Of a stretch of DNA of 64,000 nucleotides, positions 1-8,437 are shown piece by piece; position 1 is the stretch's first letter; the number at the start of each line of letters is the position of its first letter. The translations under genes were made by a program, and so were the position numbers. The notes below the pieces were generated by a model that saw only the letters and a list, made by a program, of their open reading frames with translations, searched no databases and was not told where the DNA came from. The stretch spans positions 1 through 64,000 of the forward strand of contig CAYPHA010000013.1 in NCBI GenBank assembly GCA_964410215.1, written 5' to 3'. This DNA is from CAYPHA01 sp964410215. GTDB lineage: Bacteria; Calditrichota; Calditrichia; Calditrichales; CAYPHA01.

Positions 1-1064
1 GCAGAAGTCAGTGTCTCCAGATGGTTCGGATGGTATACCGAAAGGTTATGGGTATCGAAATTAGAATAAATGAAATCCTGGAATTTTGTAAGAAGGGTGC
101 TTTCAGTATCATTTCCGGTATCGATGTCCATTTCATATTGTCCACTGACCTTATGGCGCCGGACCGTGTTGATAAAAATATGATCGCAGGTAAAAACTCT
201 TTTCAACAGATCCAGCAGATTGGGATTCCGGAAATTCAAATCCAGTGAACCGGAGAGCAGGTTAATGACATACGAGAGGGAAGAGATGAGATCATTCCGG
301 TTATCCAGCGATCGCCGGAGGGATAACTGATCAGACCGGTCCGCAATGAACAGGATAAAAGCCTCTTTGTTATCATATTTACGCAACACTAATTTACCGG
401 TACAGGGTAGGATGGCACCCCTGCTGTCCAGAAAGGTGAAATCGGGATTTTTGATAACCTGATCCTTTTGCAGACGGATTTCGGCGTTCAGCTTCTCAAT
501 GGAGAGACCGGGAATAACTTTATTGACCGGGTGTCCCGCAATCGTATCGGCTGTATAATGAAATTTATCCATGAACGCGTCATTCGATTCCACGATAATA
601 CCGCTCCGGTCAAAAACTAAAATACCGTCCGGAAAATGACAGATGGTATCCCTGTAATCGTCCGACTGCGATAACAGAAGCTGTTGTTCAGAGGACCGTT
701 TATTGGACAGTGCGATGATATAACGAATCTGGGCAGTCAGACTCTCGGATGCTTCCCACACGAGGATATGCGGGTATTTGACAACCTCGTTATACATCTT
801 TTCCCTGATGGATTTGATCAGAACATTGATGGATTGCGTACTGTTTTCAATTTTCAGCTTTTTCAGGTAGTTGAGCAGAGCGCCTGAATATTTTCCCGGC
901 AGGACGATGACCGTCGTATAGAGGGTCCAGTCAAAACGCGGCGGCAATTCCTCAATATCATCAAAAAACAGAAATTCAACGTCGCGCATTTCCGCCAGTT
1001 TCGATTTCAGTAAGTTGTTGTTTTGTCTGGATTTTAAAGCAATAATTAATGCTCTGAAACGCAT
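1..1064 (-). CDS. PAS-domain sensor protein, C-terminal part outside the window
   Basis: An uninterrupted reading frame runs on the - strand from ATG at 1064-1062 to the window edge (354 codons, no stop), so the gene is truncated on its 3' side. Residues 1-120 alternate short beta strands and helices in the manner of a receiver domain, but without the acidic phosphorylation pocket, so I read this as a possible pseudo-receiver. Residues about 138-245 look like a PAS domain: it opens with DTICHFPDGILVFDRSG, has an ESNDAFMDKF segment typical of PAS folds, and ends in a PAC-like strand at FILFIADRS. A GAF-like segment seems to begin near residue 258. The output domain (kinase, GGDEF or phosphatase) would lie beyond the window. 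The intergenic region to the right is shared with a divergent toxin-antitoxin-like gene. PAS is fairly secure; the pseudo-receiver is inference. Confidence 0.75.
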   Translation of the reverse strand, partial: MRFRALIIALKSRQNNNLLKSKLAEMRDVEFLFFDDIEELPPRFDWTLYTTVIVLPGKYSGALLNYLKKLKIENSTQSINVLIKSIREKMYNEVVKYPHILVWEASESLTAQIRYIIALSNKRSSEQQLLLSQSDDYRDTICHFPDGILVFDRSGIIVESNDAFMDKFHYTADTIAGHPVNKVIPGLSIEKLNAEIRLQKDQVIKNPDFTFLDSRGAILPCTGKLVLRKYDNKEAFILFIADRSDQLSLRRSLDNRNDLISSLSYVINLLSGSLDLNFRNPNLLDLLKRVFTCDHIFINTVRRHKVSGQYEMDIDTGNDTESTLLTKFQDFIYSNFDTHNLSVYHPNHLETLTS

Positions 1065-1118
1065 CGGAATTTTCTCTGGCAGATATTTTTACATAAAAAT
1101 AAAATATATAAAAATTAT

Positions 1119-1147
1119 TTGACAGTTTCTAATAATTTTTATAGTAT
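1119..1147 (+). promoter_or_regulatory. sigma70-type promoter of the HicB-HicA-like gene
   Basis: TTGACA (1119-1124), a perfect -35 hexamer, is followed by a 17-base spacer and TAGTAT (1142-1147). The surrounding sequence is very AT-rich. Transcription would start near 1154, just before the downstream gene, which argues against any start codon of that gene upstream of about 1160. Confidence 0.7.
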
Positions 1148-1218
1148 TTTATGTTTTATTCCATGTGCTGTTAATTCAGCCTCAAAAGAAGCGGATATTC
1201 GTTGACATGAAGGGTCAC

Positions 1219-1710
1219 ATGGTCTATATTACTCATATTAATGACCTTTCAAACAAGAATACCATACACGCCATGAAACTAAGAATTCAAAAGATATTTG
1301 ATGGTAAGTATGCAGTCGGTTTTTGTGAAAATCTACCCAGTTGTTATGTCCAATCCAGGGAAGAACATGACATTGTCGTGCGGTTACGCAGGGCTATCGA
1401 GCTTTATCGCAAAAATTGTGAACTCCGCAATCAGAGCCTTCCTGATGAATATGAGAGACCGATACTGGATAAAAAAATTCGCTTTGAAACTATTTCCAGT
1501 GCACAGCTCGTTAAAATTTTTCAGCGTATGCATTATCACCTGGAGTACAATAATCACGAATCCATACTCCTGATTAACTCCAATTTTCCATTTAACCGTG
1601 TGCATATACCCAGGGCAGAAGACCTGTCACCGGTAATCATTGCGAAAATATTCGGGAAACAGAACACGATTTGGGTGAATAAGCGTGCGCAGATGTCTTC
1701 TACCGGATAA
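1219..1710 (+). CDS. single-chain HicB-HicA-like toxin-antitoxin fusion (putative)
   Basis: The N-terminal half, from the Met at 1273 (MKLRIQKIFDGKY), resembles a HicB/UPF0150 antitoxin: a beta strand ending in GKYAVGF, an LPSC turn like the usual LPGC, and an amphipathic helix (RLRRAIELYRKN). The C-terminal half resembles a HicA mRNA interferase of the double-stranded-RNA-binding fold: SSAQLVKIFQRMHYHLEYNN, then His, a beta strand (ESILLIN), and a VHIPRAEDLSPVIIAKIF stretch matching the family's VPxH...L.pgTl..IL region. The His of NNHES falls where HicA has its catalytic GSH histidine. HicA and HicB are normally two separate proteins, toxin gene first, so this order and fusion are unusual. 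The start is uncertain: ATG 1219 has GAAGGG four bases upstream, while GTG 1165 and ATG 1207 or 1273 lack a clear ribosome site. Both assignments rest on motif and fold pattern alone. Confidence 0.55.
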   Translation: MVYITHINDLSNKNTIHAMKLRIQKIFDGKYAVGFCENLPSCYVQSREEHDIVVRLRRAIELYRKNCELRNQSLPDEYERPILDKKIRFETISSAQLVKIFQRMHYHLEYNNHESILLINSNFPFNRVHIPRAEDLSPVIIAKIFGKQNTIWVNKRAQMSSTG

Positions 1711-1752
1711 CAGGCTGCGGTAGTCTTTACGAATAAACCGTATTTTTTTTAC

Positions 1753-1781
1753 CTGAGAACGACTCATATTTTACTTATACT
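1753..1781 (+). promoter_or_regulatory. promoter of the molybdenum hydroxylase operon
   Basis: CTGAGA (1753-1758), a 17-base spacer and TATACT (1776-1781), five of six matches to the -10 consensus, lie 23 bases before the GTG start of the iron-sulfur subunit. The -35 element is weaker (four of six). Confidence 0.5.
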
Positions 1782-1803
1782 TTAAATTTTGGGAGAATGT
1801 ATC

Positions 1804-2427
1804 GTGCCCGACTCCAGTGAAAAAAAGTCTTATTCCAGAAGAAAATTTATCAAAGATGTCACTTCCGGTATGATCGGTACTACTGTTGCGCTCAGTGCCG
1901 TTAAACAAGGCCATGCCGGTCCTGCCGAAGAAAAGGCGATGGATGAGAAAAATGCCGGAAAAGTGGCCCTGCAGTTCAACCTGAACGGTAAAGATGTGAA
2001 TGTCGCGGTTTACCCGCATACGACATTGGTCGAACTGCTGAGGGAGCATTTTGATCTGACCGGCACCAAGGTTGTATGCAATCAGGGTGAATGCGGCGGA
2101 TGTACAGTCCTTCTGGACAATAAAGCCGTTTATTCCTGCCAGATGCTTGCACTGGATGTTCAGGACAGCCGTGTGCTGACTATCGAAGGGTTGCTGGATG
2201 GCGAGAAACTGCATCCCCTGCAGCAGGCGTTTATCGATAAAGACGGCTTACAGTGCGGGTTTTGTACACCGGGACAAATTATGGCTGCATACGCTCTTCT
2301 GCTTGAAAATCCGTCCCCGGACAGAGAAAGCGTCATACAGGGAATGTCCGGTAATCTTTGCCGCTGCAGCGCCTATCCCAAAATTATCGATTCAGTCTTA
2401 CATGCAGCGCAACTGATGAAACGCTGA
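1804..2427 (+). CDS. Tat-exported [2Fe-2S] subunit of a PaoABC-type molybdenum hydroxylase
   Basis: This is the small electron-transfer subunit of a xanthine oxidase-family enzyme; it passes electrons from the molybdenum centre to FAD. The N-terminus carries a twin-arginine signal (SRRKFIK at residues 11-17, then a hydrophobic stretch to about residue 38), so the folded complex should be exported to the periplasm, as for E. coli PaoA. Two [2Fe-2S] clusters are predicted: the plant-ferredoxin-type set Cys92, Cys97, Cys100, Cys112 (CNQGECGGC) and the helical-domain set Cys151, Cys154, Cys186, Cys188 (CGFC...CRC). The GTG start at 1804 is chosen because GGGAGA lies seven bases upstream. First gene of a three-gene operon (small, large, medium subunit). 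The subunit type is secure; the substrate is unknown, with aldehydes the best guess. Confidence 0.9.
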   Translation: MPDSSEKKSYSRRKFIKDVTSGMIGTTVALSAVKQGHAGPAEEKAMDEKNAGKVALQFNLNGKDVNVAVYPHTTLVELLREHFDLTGTKVVCNQGECGGCTVLLDNKAVYSCQMLALDVQDSRVLTIEGLLDGEKLHPLQQAFIDKDGLQCGFCTPGQIMAAYALLLENPSPDRESVIQGMSGNLCRCSAYPKIIDSVLHAAQLMKR

Positions 2428-2461
2428 TCAGGCTGCACAGAATTGCGCAAACGGAGGCTCT

Positions 2462-4756
2462 ATGGCTAAAACCAGGATTATCAAAACAAAATATTACATC
2501 GAAGATGAACGCGTGGAGACCCTGGCCGAAGTTCCGGTGGAAAAGAGGGATTCCTGGCAGGGAAACGATACGCTTAACGTCGTAGGCCGTGGCACGGCAC
2601 GCAAGGACGGATATGATAAAGTAAGCGGCTCGGCACGCTATACGTATGATATAACACTGCCCAACATGGTTTTTGCAAAAATACTGCGCTCACCGCATCC
2701 ACATGCCCGGATAAAGATGATCGATACAAAAGAGGCCGAGAAGCTCAAAGGGGTGCTTTATATTCTGACACATAAAAATGCGCCGAAAATGCCATGGTTC
2801 GGAGACAGTTACCTTTTTGATACACATATCCGGTATGAAGGCGATGAAGTGGCCTGTGTTGCGGCGGTTTCCGAGGAAATAGCCGGACAGGCACTTGAAA
2901 TGATACGCGTTGCGTACGAAACACTGCCCTTTGTGGTAACATCTGAAGAGGGGATGGGGCCCGCTGCTCCCAAACTATATGATGAGGGAAATATTCTGGG
3001 GGGTGAGCCGAGCCGCTATAGTCGCGGAGATGTGGAAACGGGATTTAACGAAGCTGATCATGTAATCGAAGACACGTTTACGACACAGGTTGTCGTTCAC
3101 AATCCTACGGAAGTACATTGCAGTGTCGCGAACTGGAACGGCGGAGAACTGACCGTCTGGGATTCCACCCAGGGGATTTTTTCCGTTCGGGACGCATTAT
3201 CCAGGAGCCTGGATATACCTGCTAATAAGATACGTGTTATAAAACACTACATGGGTGGTGGTTTCGGTGCAAAACTGGCTTGTGGTAAATATACGGTGAT
3301 GGCAGCCCTCATTGCCCGAAAAACCGGACGGCCTGTTAAAATTACCCTGGATCGTAAAGAGATGAATCTGGCTACCGGCAATCGGCCGGATTCATTACAG
3401 AAGCTGAAAATTGGCTTAAAAAAAACCGGTGAAATAACAGCTTTATCGCATTATTCACACGGTATGTCCGGTGCTTATCCGAGTGGTGCCGGATGCAGCT
3501 GGCCCCTTCGTACCATCTATAAATGTCCGAATGTCTCCACAGAAGAGTATTCTGTCTTTGTCAATGCCGGACCGGGCAGGCCCTTCAGGGCACCGGGACA
3601 TGTTCAGGGCGTCTTTGCTCTGGATTCACTGATGGATGAAGCCGCCGAAAAAATCGGAATGGATCCCCTTGAATTCCGTCTGAAAAATTATGCGGAAACC
3701 GACCAGGTTTATAATCTGCAGTATACAAGCAAGAAGTTGCGGGAATGCTACGCACAAGGTGCGGAAGCCATAGGCTGGTCACGTCGAAGACAACTTTCGG
3801 CCTCCGGTGATACGGCCGTTAAGCGCGGTATCGGTATGGCCTCCCAGATATGGTGGGGAGGTGGCGGTCCACCGGCCCATGTCATACTGAAAGTGAACTG
3901 GGATGGCAGTGCCGAGGTGTTGTGCGGTTCACAGGATCTGGGCACAGGCACGTATACCATTCTTGCCCAGGTCGTCAGTGAAGTGCTCGAAATTCCGGTG
4001 GATCATGTCAGGGTAATCCTGGGTGATACAGCCACCTGTCCGTTCGCTCCTTCGAGCGGAGGCAGCCAGACGGCGCCATCCATCACACCGGCTGCACGGG
4101 ATGCGGCGGAGCAGGTGAAATTTAAATTAATGGAAGCGGCAGCCGCGGTTATGGAAACAGTCCCGGAAAACCTCGTTTATGAAAAGGGGACCATCCGCAA
4201 CAGGGAAGATGCGGATTCCGGATTGAATATCGGAAGTATTATAAGAAAAATGGATGAACGCGTGCTGACCACATACGGCTCCCGGGAGGAGAATCGTGAG
4301 GGCTATATGATCAATTCCTTCGGTGCCCAGTTTGCCGAAGTGGAAGTGAATCTGCTTACCGGAAGGATCAGGGTAGTGAAAATCGTTGCTGCCCATGATA
4401 TCGGCAGAACGCTGAACCGCACCCTGCTCGAGAATCAGTTTGAAGGCGGCATCATTCAGGGCATGAGTTTTGCCCTGATGGAAAATCGTACGATCGATTA
4501 TAATACAGGTAAGGTACTGACCACGAATCTTTATGACTATAAGATGCCGACCATCCTGGATACCCCTGAAATCGAAGTGATTATCGTAAGTGACGGTGAT
4601 CCGCTGATCAGCAATACCGGGGTGAAGGGTATCGGAGAGCCGCCGATCATACCGACGGCCGGTGCGATTGCCAATGCCGTGTATAATGCAATCGGCGTGC
4701 GTATTAAAACCTTACCCATAACACCGGATGTCGTACTCAATGCATTGCATGCCTGA
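2462..4756 (+). CDS. molybdopterin-binding large subunit of the xanthine dehydrogenase/aldehyde oxidoreductase family
   Basis: 764 residues with both family domains: the N-terminal a/b-hammerhead domain (about 60-180, RKDGYDKVSGSARYTYDI) and the molybdopterin domain (about 190-760). Visible signatures are GGGFGAK (cofactor contact), RAPGHVQGVF, GSQDLGTGTYT, SSGGSQT, and near the C-terminus KGIGEPP, whose Glu is the catalytic base in this family. It should hydroxylate a substrate using a water-derived oxygen. There is no signal peptide of its own, consistent with piggyback export on the Tat signal of the small subunit. GGAGG ends five bases before the ATG. Length and domain order match PaoC-like enzymes. 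The cofactor is probably the cytosine dinucleotide form, inferred from the mocA-like gene at 11.8 kb. Confidence 0.9.
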   Translation: MAKTRIIKTKYYIEDERVETLAEVPVEKRDSWQGNDTLNVVGRGTARKDGYDKVSGSARYTYDITLPNMVFAKILRSPHPHARIKMIDTKEAEKLKGVLYILTHKNAPKMPWFGDSYLFDTHIRYEGDEVACVAAVSEEIAGQALEMIRVAYETLPFVVTSEEGMGPAAPKLYDEGNILGGEPSRYSRGDVETGFNEADHVIEDTFTTQVVVHNPTEVHCSVANWNGGELTVWDSTQGIFSVRDALSRSLDIPANKIRVIKHYMGGGFGAKLACGKYTVMAALIARKTGRPVKITLDRKEMNLATGNRPDSLQKLKIGLKKTGEITALSHYSHGMSGAYPSGAGCSWPLRTIYKCPNVSTEEYSVFVNAGPGRPFRAPGHVQGVFALDSLMDEAAEKIGMDPLEFRLKNYAETDQVYNLQYTSKKLRECYAQGAEAIGWSRRRQLSASGDTAVKRGIGMASQIWWGGGGPPAHVILKVNWDGSAEVLCGSQDLGTGTYTILAQVVSEVLEIPVDHVRVILGDTATCPFAPSSGGSQTAPSITPAARDAAEQVKFKLMEAAAAVMETVPENLVYEKGTIRNREDADSGLNIGSIIRKMDERVLTTYGSREENREGYMINSFGAQFAEVEVNLLTGRIRVVKIVAAHDIGRTLNRTLLENQFEGGIIQGMSFALMENRTIDYNTGKVLTTNLYDYKMPTILDTPEIEVIIVSDGDPLISNTGVKGIGEPPIIPTAGAIANAVYNAIGVRIKTLPITPDVVLNALHA

Positions 4757-4797
4757 TAGCGTGATGCAGAATATGTTAACAGAATGTCGGGGTTGAT

Positions 4798-5784
4798 ATG
4801 AAGTCTTTTGAATATGTACATGCACATTCTCTCGAGGAAGCACAGAAATTTGCGGGATCGGACTGGAACAGCAGGTTGTTATATGCCGGTGGAACCGATC
4901 AGCTTAGTATGATTAAGCACGATATCGATCGTCCGGACAGGCTTGTTAATCTGAAAAGGATACCCCACCTGAACAAACTGGAAAAGGGGCGGGAAGGCTT
5001 GCGGATCGGATCGCTTGTCACGGTTTCGGATCTGGTGAAAGACCCGCATATTAAGAAAAATTATACGGTGCTGTATGAAGCGGCCATGCATATTGCCACT
5101 CCCCAGCTCAGAAATATGGCCACAGTCGGTGGTAACCTGTGTCAGCGTCCAAGATGCTGGTATTTCCGGGGCGATTTTCCCTGTATCCGAAAGGGTGGCG
5201 ACACCTGTTTTGCCGTTGGGGGTGAAAATAAGTACCACTGTATCATAGGGGGAGACCCCTGTTTTATCGTTCATCCTTCTGATCTTGCCGTTGCCCTGAT
5301 GGCGTTGGATGCCCGGGTTGTTATTTACGATAATCATAAAGAAGAAAAAACAGCGTTAAAGGATTTTTTTGTACTACCTGAAAAAGATCCGCTCCGCGAG
5401 AACCGGCTGCAACCGGGACAGATTATTACCGCCGTCGAAATACCGGCACCTGCCCCCGGAACCTGGAGCCATTACGATAAAGTCAAAGAGCGGGGATCCT
5501 GGGATTTTGCCCTTGTCAGTGCGGCACTCGTCGTAAGCGGTGATAAAAGAAAAATCACCAGCGGCCGGCTTGCTTTTGGTGGTGTCGCACCGGTTCCCTG
5601 GATGGACGAAGACATCATTAGGCAACTGGCTGACCTTTCCACCGAAAAAGCCGCACTGAAAGGTTTTTCAGAAAAGTTGTTCAGGGATGCGGTTACGCTC
5701 GGACAGAATGAATACAAAATCCGGATGGCCCGCAACCTCGTTTTGTCCATGATGGATGATTATATATCAGAAGTAAAGAATTAA
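4798..5784 (+). CDS. FAD-binding subunit with an extra [4Fe-4S] cluster, PaoB/HcrB-like
   Basis: 328 residues of the CO dehydrogenase flavoprotein family. The FAD-binding PCMH fold is marked by YAGGTDQL (29-36) and ATVGGNLCQ (108-116); the C-terminal FAD-linked domain covers about 215-325. Between the two FAD contacts lies a cysteine-rich insert with Cys120, Cys129, Cys137 and Cys148 (RPRCWYFRGDFPC...DTC...YHC). The same insert binds an additional [4Fe-4S] cluster in E. coli PaoB and in 4-hydroxybenzoyl-CoA reductase, and it is absent from ordinary xanthine dehydrogenases. Last gene of the operon, 41 bases after the large subunit; a low-GC terminator overlaps its stop. Subunit identity is secure; ligand assignment is by analogy. 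Confidence 0.9.
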   Translation: MKSFEYVHAHSLEEAQKFAGSDWNSRLLYAGGTDQLSMIKHDIDRPDRLVNLKRIPHLNKLEKGREGLRIGSLVTVSDLVKDPHIKKNYTVLYEAAMHIATPQLRNMATVGGNLCQRPRCWYFRGDFPCIRKGGDTCFAVGGENKYHCIIGGDPCFIVHPSDLAVALMALDARVVIYDNHKEEKTALKDFFVLPEKDPLRENRLQPGQIITAVEIPAPAPGTWSHYDKVKERGSWDFALVSAALVVSGDKRKITSGRLAFGGVAPVPWMDEDIIRQLADLSTEKAALKGFSEKLFRDAVTLGQNEYKIRMARNLVLSMMDDYISEVKN

Positions 5785-5801
5785 AAAATTCTAATTTTTT
5801 T
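5777..5801 (+). terminator. low-GC intrinsic terminator after the molybdenum hydroxylase operon
   Basis: AGAATT (5777-5782), a four-A loop and AATTCT (5787-5792) form a six-base-pair stem followed by AATTTTTTT. The stem contains only one G-C pair, so strength is doubtful. The rest of 5785-6029 is AT-rich and shows no other feature I can support. Confidence 0.4.
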
Positions 5802-6029
5802 ATTGAAGTATGTTCTCTGATTTTTTATTATCCTATTGAATTATCACTTCAAAGGTTTCCCCGAATACTATTCTACGCGTGGATTCCATTGTTTTCAAAA
5901 TTGTTTGTTTTGTTCTTTAAATAGTTCGTTTTCCATACAAACATTCAAAATGTCATGTTGAAAAGGGGGATCATATTAAATTTGGAAATGACTGTCTGAA
6001 TATTATAACCACAAAAAGAGGAGCAGTTT

Positions 6030-6272
6030 ATGGAAAAGAGTGAAATTCAGGAACGCGTTAAAAAAGTAATCGCCAATGTCCTCAAGACCGACATGTCCGA
6101 TATCAGCGATGATTCTAATTTTGTTTTTGATCTTGGCGCTGATTCGATGCAGAGTCTGGAACTTGTGGCGGCTTTTGAAGAAGAATTCGATATCGAAATG
6201 GATGAGGACAAGGCATTGGAAATTCAAAATGTTGCCGATGCCGTGGCATTTATCGCCGGTTACCTGAAATAA
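6030..6272 (+). CDS. acyl carrier protein paralogue
   Basis: 80-residue acidic four-helix protein with the phosphopantetheine attachment motif GADSMQSLELV; the Ser of DSM would carry the 4'-phosphopantetheine arm. It is clearly distinct from the fatty-acid synthesis acyl carrier protein at 29977, which has the canonical DSLDTVE. A good ribosome site (AGAGGAG) precedes ATG 6030. It is followed 19 bases later by an ADP-forming acyl-CoA synthetase, so the pair probably forms an operon. A dedicated carrier for a special acyl group or for a secondary pathway is possible; the partner enzymes are not identifiable from sequence. Confidence 0.9.
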   Translation: MEKSEIQERVKKVIANVLKTDMSDISDDSNFVFDLGADSMQSLELVAAFEEEFDIEMDEDKALEIQNVADAVAFIAGYLK

Positions 6273-6291
6273 CGCTACCCAAGGAGTTTGC

Positions 6292-8424
6292 ATGCCTGAA
6301 AAAAATATTTTAAGAATAAAAAACCTGGAGCATATCTTCTATCCGAAGAGCGTGGCTGTCGTAGGTGCGAACCGTGTTCGCGGTACCGTTCCCTGTGATA
6401 TCTTTTATAACCTGCTCGAATCGGAATTGCAGGGCATTCTTTACCCGGTCAGTCCTAAAGAGAAGTACATTGCTTCCGTCAAAGCCTATAAGTATGTAAT
6501 AGATATCGAAGACCCGGTCGATCTGGCCATTCTCGTATTCCCCAGCTCCGTCTGTCATATGGCCCTGGAACAATGCGGACAAAAAGGTATCAAGGCGGTT
6601 ATCATTATATCCGCCGGATTCCGGGAAGTCGGAGAAGCCGGGCTGGCCCGTGAAAAACAGATCAGGGAAATCGCCGATAAATACGACATGTCCTTTATCG
6701 GTCCGAATTGTCTGGGAGTTATCAATACCGACCCCCGGTCGAATTTGAATGCCTCTTTTGCCCGGAAAATGCCCCAGGCAGGTGAGATTGCCTTTCTTTC
6801 CCAATCCGGAGCTCTGTGTACCGCCGTGCTGGATTATGCCCGGGCGAAGCATATCGGTTTTTCAAAATTTGTCAGTTTCGGTAACAAAGCCGATATCAAT
6901 GAGATTGATCTGCTTTATTATCTTAAAGACGATCCTAAAACCAAAGTTATCCTGATTTATCTCGAGGAAATTAGCGACGGCCAGTCGCTGGTCAAGGCGG
7001 CAAAAGAAGTGATCAAAGAAAGCGGCAAGCCGATCCTGGCCCTGAAATCCGGCAGGACGAGCGCAGGTGCATCCGCCGCTGCTTCACATACCGGTTCCCT
7101 CGCCGGCAGTGATGAAATCTGCGATGCGGCATTCCGCCAGGCCGGGATCATTCGCTGCCTCGATATCGAGGAGATGTTTAACAAGGCTATTGCCATGACC
7201 TATCAACCCCTGCCGGTTAATAACCGCATAGCGATCATTACCAATGCCGGCGGGCCCGGGGTTCTGACCACCGATGCGGTGATTCATGACGGTTTACGCC
7301 TTGCTGAATTCTCAGCTGAGACAACCGACGTTTACAAAAAAACCTTGCCGAAGACGGCAAATATCAAGAATCCGGTGGATGTTATAGGGGATGCGCGTGC
7401 CGATCGCTATTCCATTGCACTGTCGACGGCCTTTAAAGATGATAATGTAGATGGTATTTTCGTGATCCTCACACCGCAGTCAATGACGGATATCGAAACC
7501 ATCGCCCGGGAAGTGTGCAGTGTGGCCGGCAAATATGATAAACCGATCTATGCATCATTCATGGGCGAATCCGATGTGGCGGCGGGGATTGACATCCTTC
7601 AGAAAAGCCAGATTCCGCACTATATTCTGCCTGAGTCCATGAGCAGTTCGTATGCAAGTGCCTTCCGGTTCGCAAAACGAATCAGAGTAGGTGAAAGCGC
7701 ACCGAAACGCTATGAAAAGGCCGATCATGCTACCGCTGAGCGTTTATTGCACGGCGCACTGGAAAAGAAACGGCATTACCTGCCCGAAGAAGAAGCTGTT
7801 AAAATACTGGAAGCTTACGGTCTGCCTGTTTTGAAGAACGGTATGGCCTATAACGAAAAGGATGCCGTCAGGATATCCGAAGAGATTGGATATCCGGTTG
7901 TGATGAAAGTGATGTCAGACGATATCGTCCACAAATTCGATGTAAAAGGCGTGGTTCTGAATATCGATTCTGCTGAAACAGCCGCAACGGCTTATAACAG
8001 CATTATGACGAATGTCAAAGAATGTATGCCGGATGCGGAGATAAAAGGCATATTTGTTACAAAAATGATTCCCCCCGGAGAAGAAGTTATCGTGGGTGTA
8101 AAACGCGATCCTTCTTTTGGACCAACCATCATGTTCGGTCTGGGCGGGATTTTTGTGGAAATCTTTAAAGATGTCAGTTTCCGGGTCGCCCCTGTTGATG
8201 AACAGTCGGCAGATGCTATGATCAACGAAATCAAAACGTCCCAGATTCTTAAAGGAGCCCGGGGACGCAAAGCACGTGACCTGGAAACGCTCAAATTGTG
8301 TATCCAGAGAATTTCGCAGCTTGCAGAAGAATGCCCGGAAATTAAGGAGCTGGATATAAACCCCCTGATTGTTCTGGAAAAAGGCAAAGGTGCCTTTGTA
8401 GCGGACGCTAAAATCATGTTATAA
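6292..8424 (+). CDS. ADP-forming acetyl/acyl-CoA synthetase, alpha and beta domains fused
   Basis: 710 residues. The N-terminal alpha part has a CoA-binding Rossmann domain (PKSVAVVGAN, residues 18-27) and two flavodoxin-like ligase domains with the active-site His266 in ASHTGSLAGSD; the C-terminal part (about 490-710) is an ATP-grasp domain (YPVVMKVMS...HKFDVKGV). The enzyme interconverts acyl-CoA + ADP + Pi with acid + CoA + ATP. In fermentative bacteria and archaea it makes ATP from acetyl-CoA. No GNAT domain follows, so it is not a protein acetyltransferase of the Pat type. AAGGAG precedes the ATG. ackA occurs at 24.1 kb, but no pta is present, so this gene may supply the acetyl-CoA-to-acetate step. 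Confidence 0.9.
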   Translation: MPEKNILRIKNLEHIFYPKSVAVVGANRVRGTVPCDIFYNLLESELQGILYPVSPKEKYIASVKAYKYVIDIEDPVDLAILVFPSSVCHMALEQCGQKGIKAVIIISAGFREVGEAGLAREKQIREIADKYDMSFIGPNCLGVINTDPRSNLNASFARKMPQAGEIAFLSQSGALCTAVLDYARAKHIGFSKFVSFGNKADINEIDLLYYLKDDPKTKVILIYLEEISDGQSLVKAAKEVIKESGKPILALKSGRTSAGASAAASHTGSLAGSDEICDAAFRQAGIIRCLDIEEMFNKAIAMTYQPLPVNNRIAIITNAGGPGVLTTDAVIHDGLRLAEFSAETTDVYKKTLPKTANIKNPVDVIGDARADRYSIALSTAFKDDNVDGIFVILTPQSMTDIETIAREVCSVAGKYDKPIYASFMGESDVAAGIDILQKSQIPHYILPESMSSSYASAFRFAKRIRVGESAPKRYEKADHATAERLLHGALEKKRHYLPEEEAVKILEAYGLPVLKNGMAYNEKDAVRISEEIGYPVVMKVMSDDIVHKFDVKGVVLNIDSAETAATAYNSIMTNVKECMPDAEIKGIFVTKMIPPGEEVIVGVKRDPSFGPTIMFGLGGIFVEIFKDVSFRVAPVDEQSADAMINEIKTSQILKGARGRKARDLETLKLCIQRISQLAEECPEIKELDINPLIVLEKGKGAFVADAKIML

Positions 8425-8437
8425 CAAGGAGTATGCA

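Noticed and set aside
1711..1752. T run (TTTTTTTT) preceded by CGGT...ACCG after the HicB-HicA-like gene
   Set aside because: The possible stem is only four base pairs with a long loop, too weak to call a terminator.
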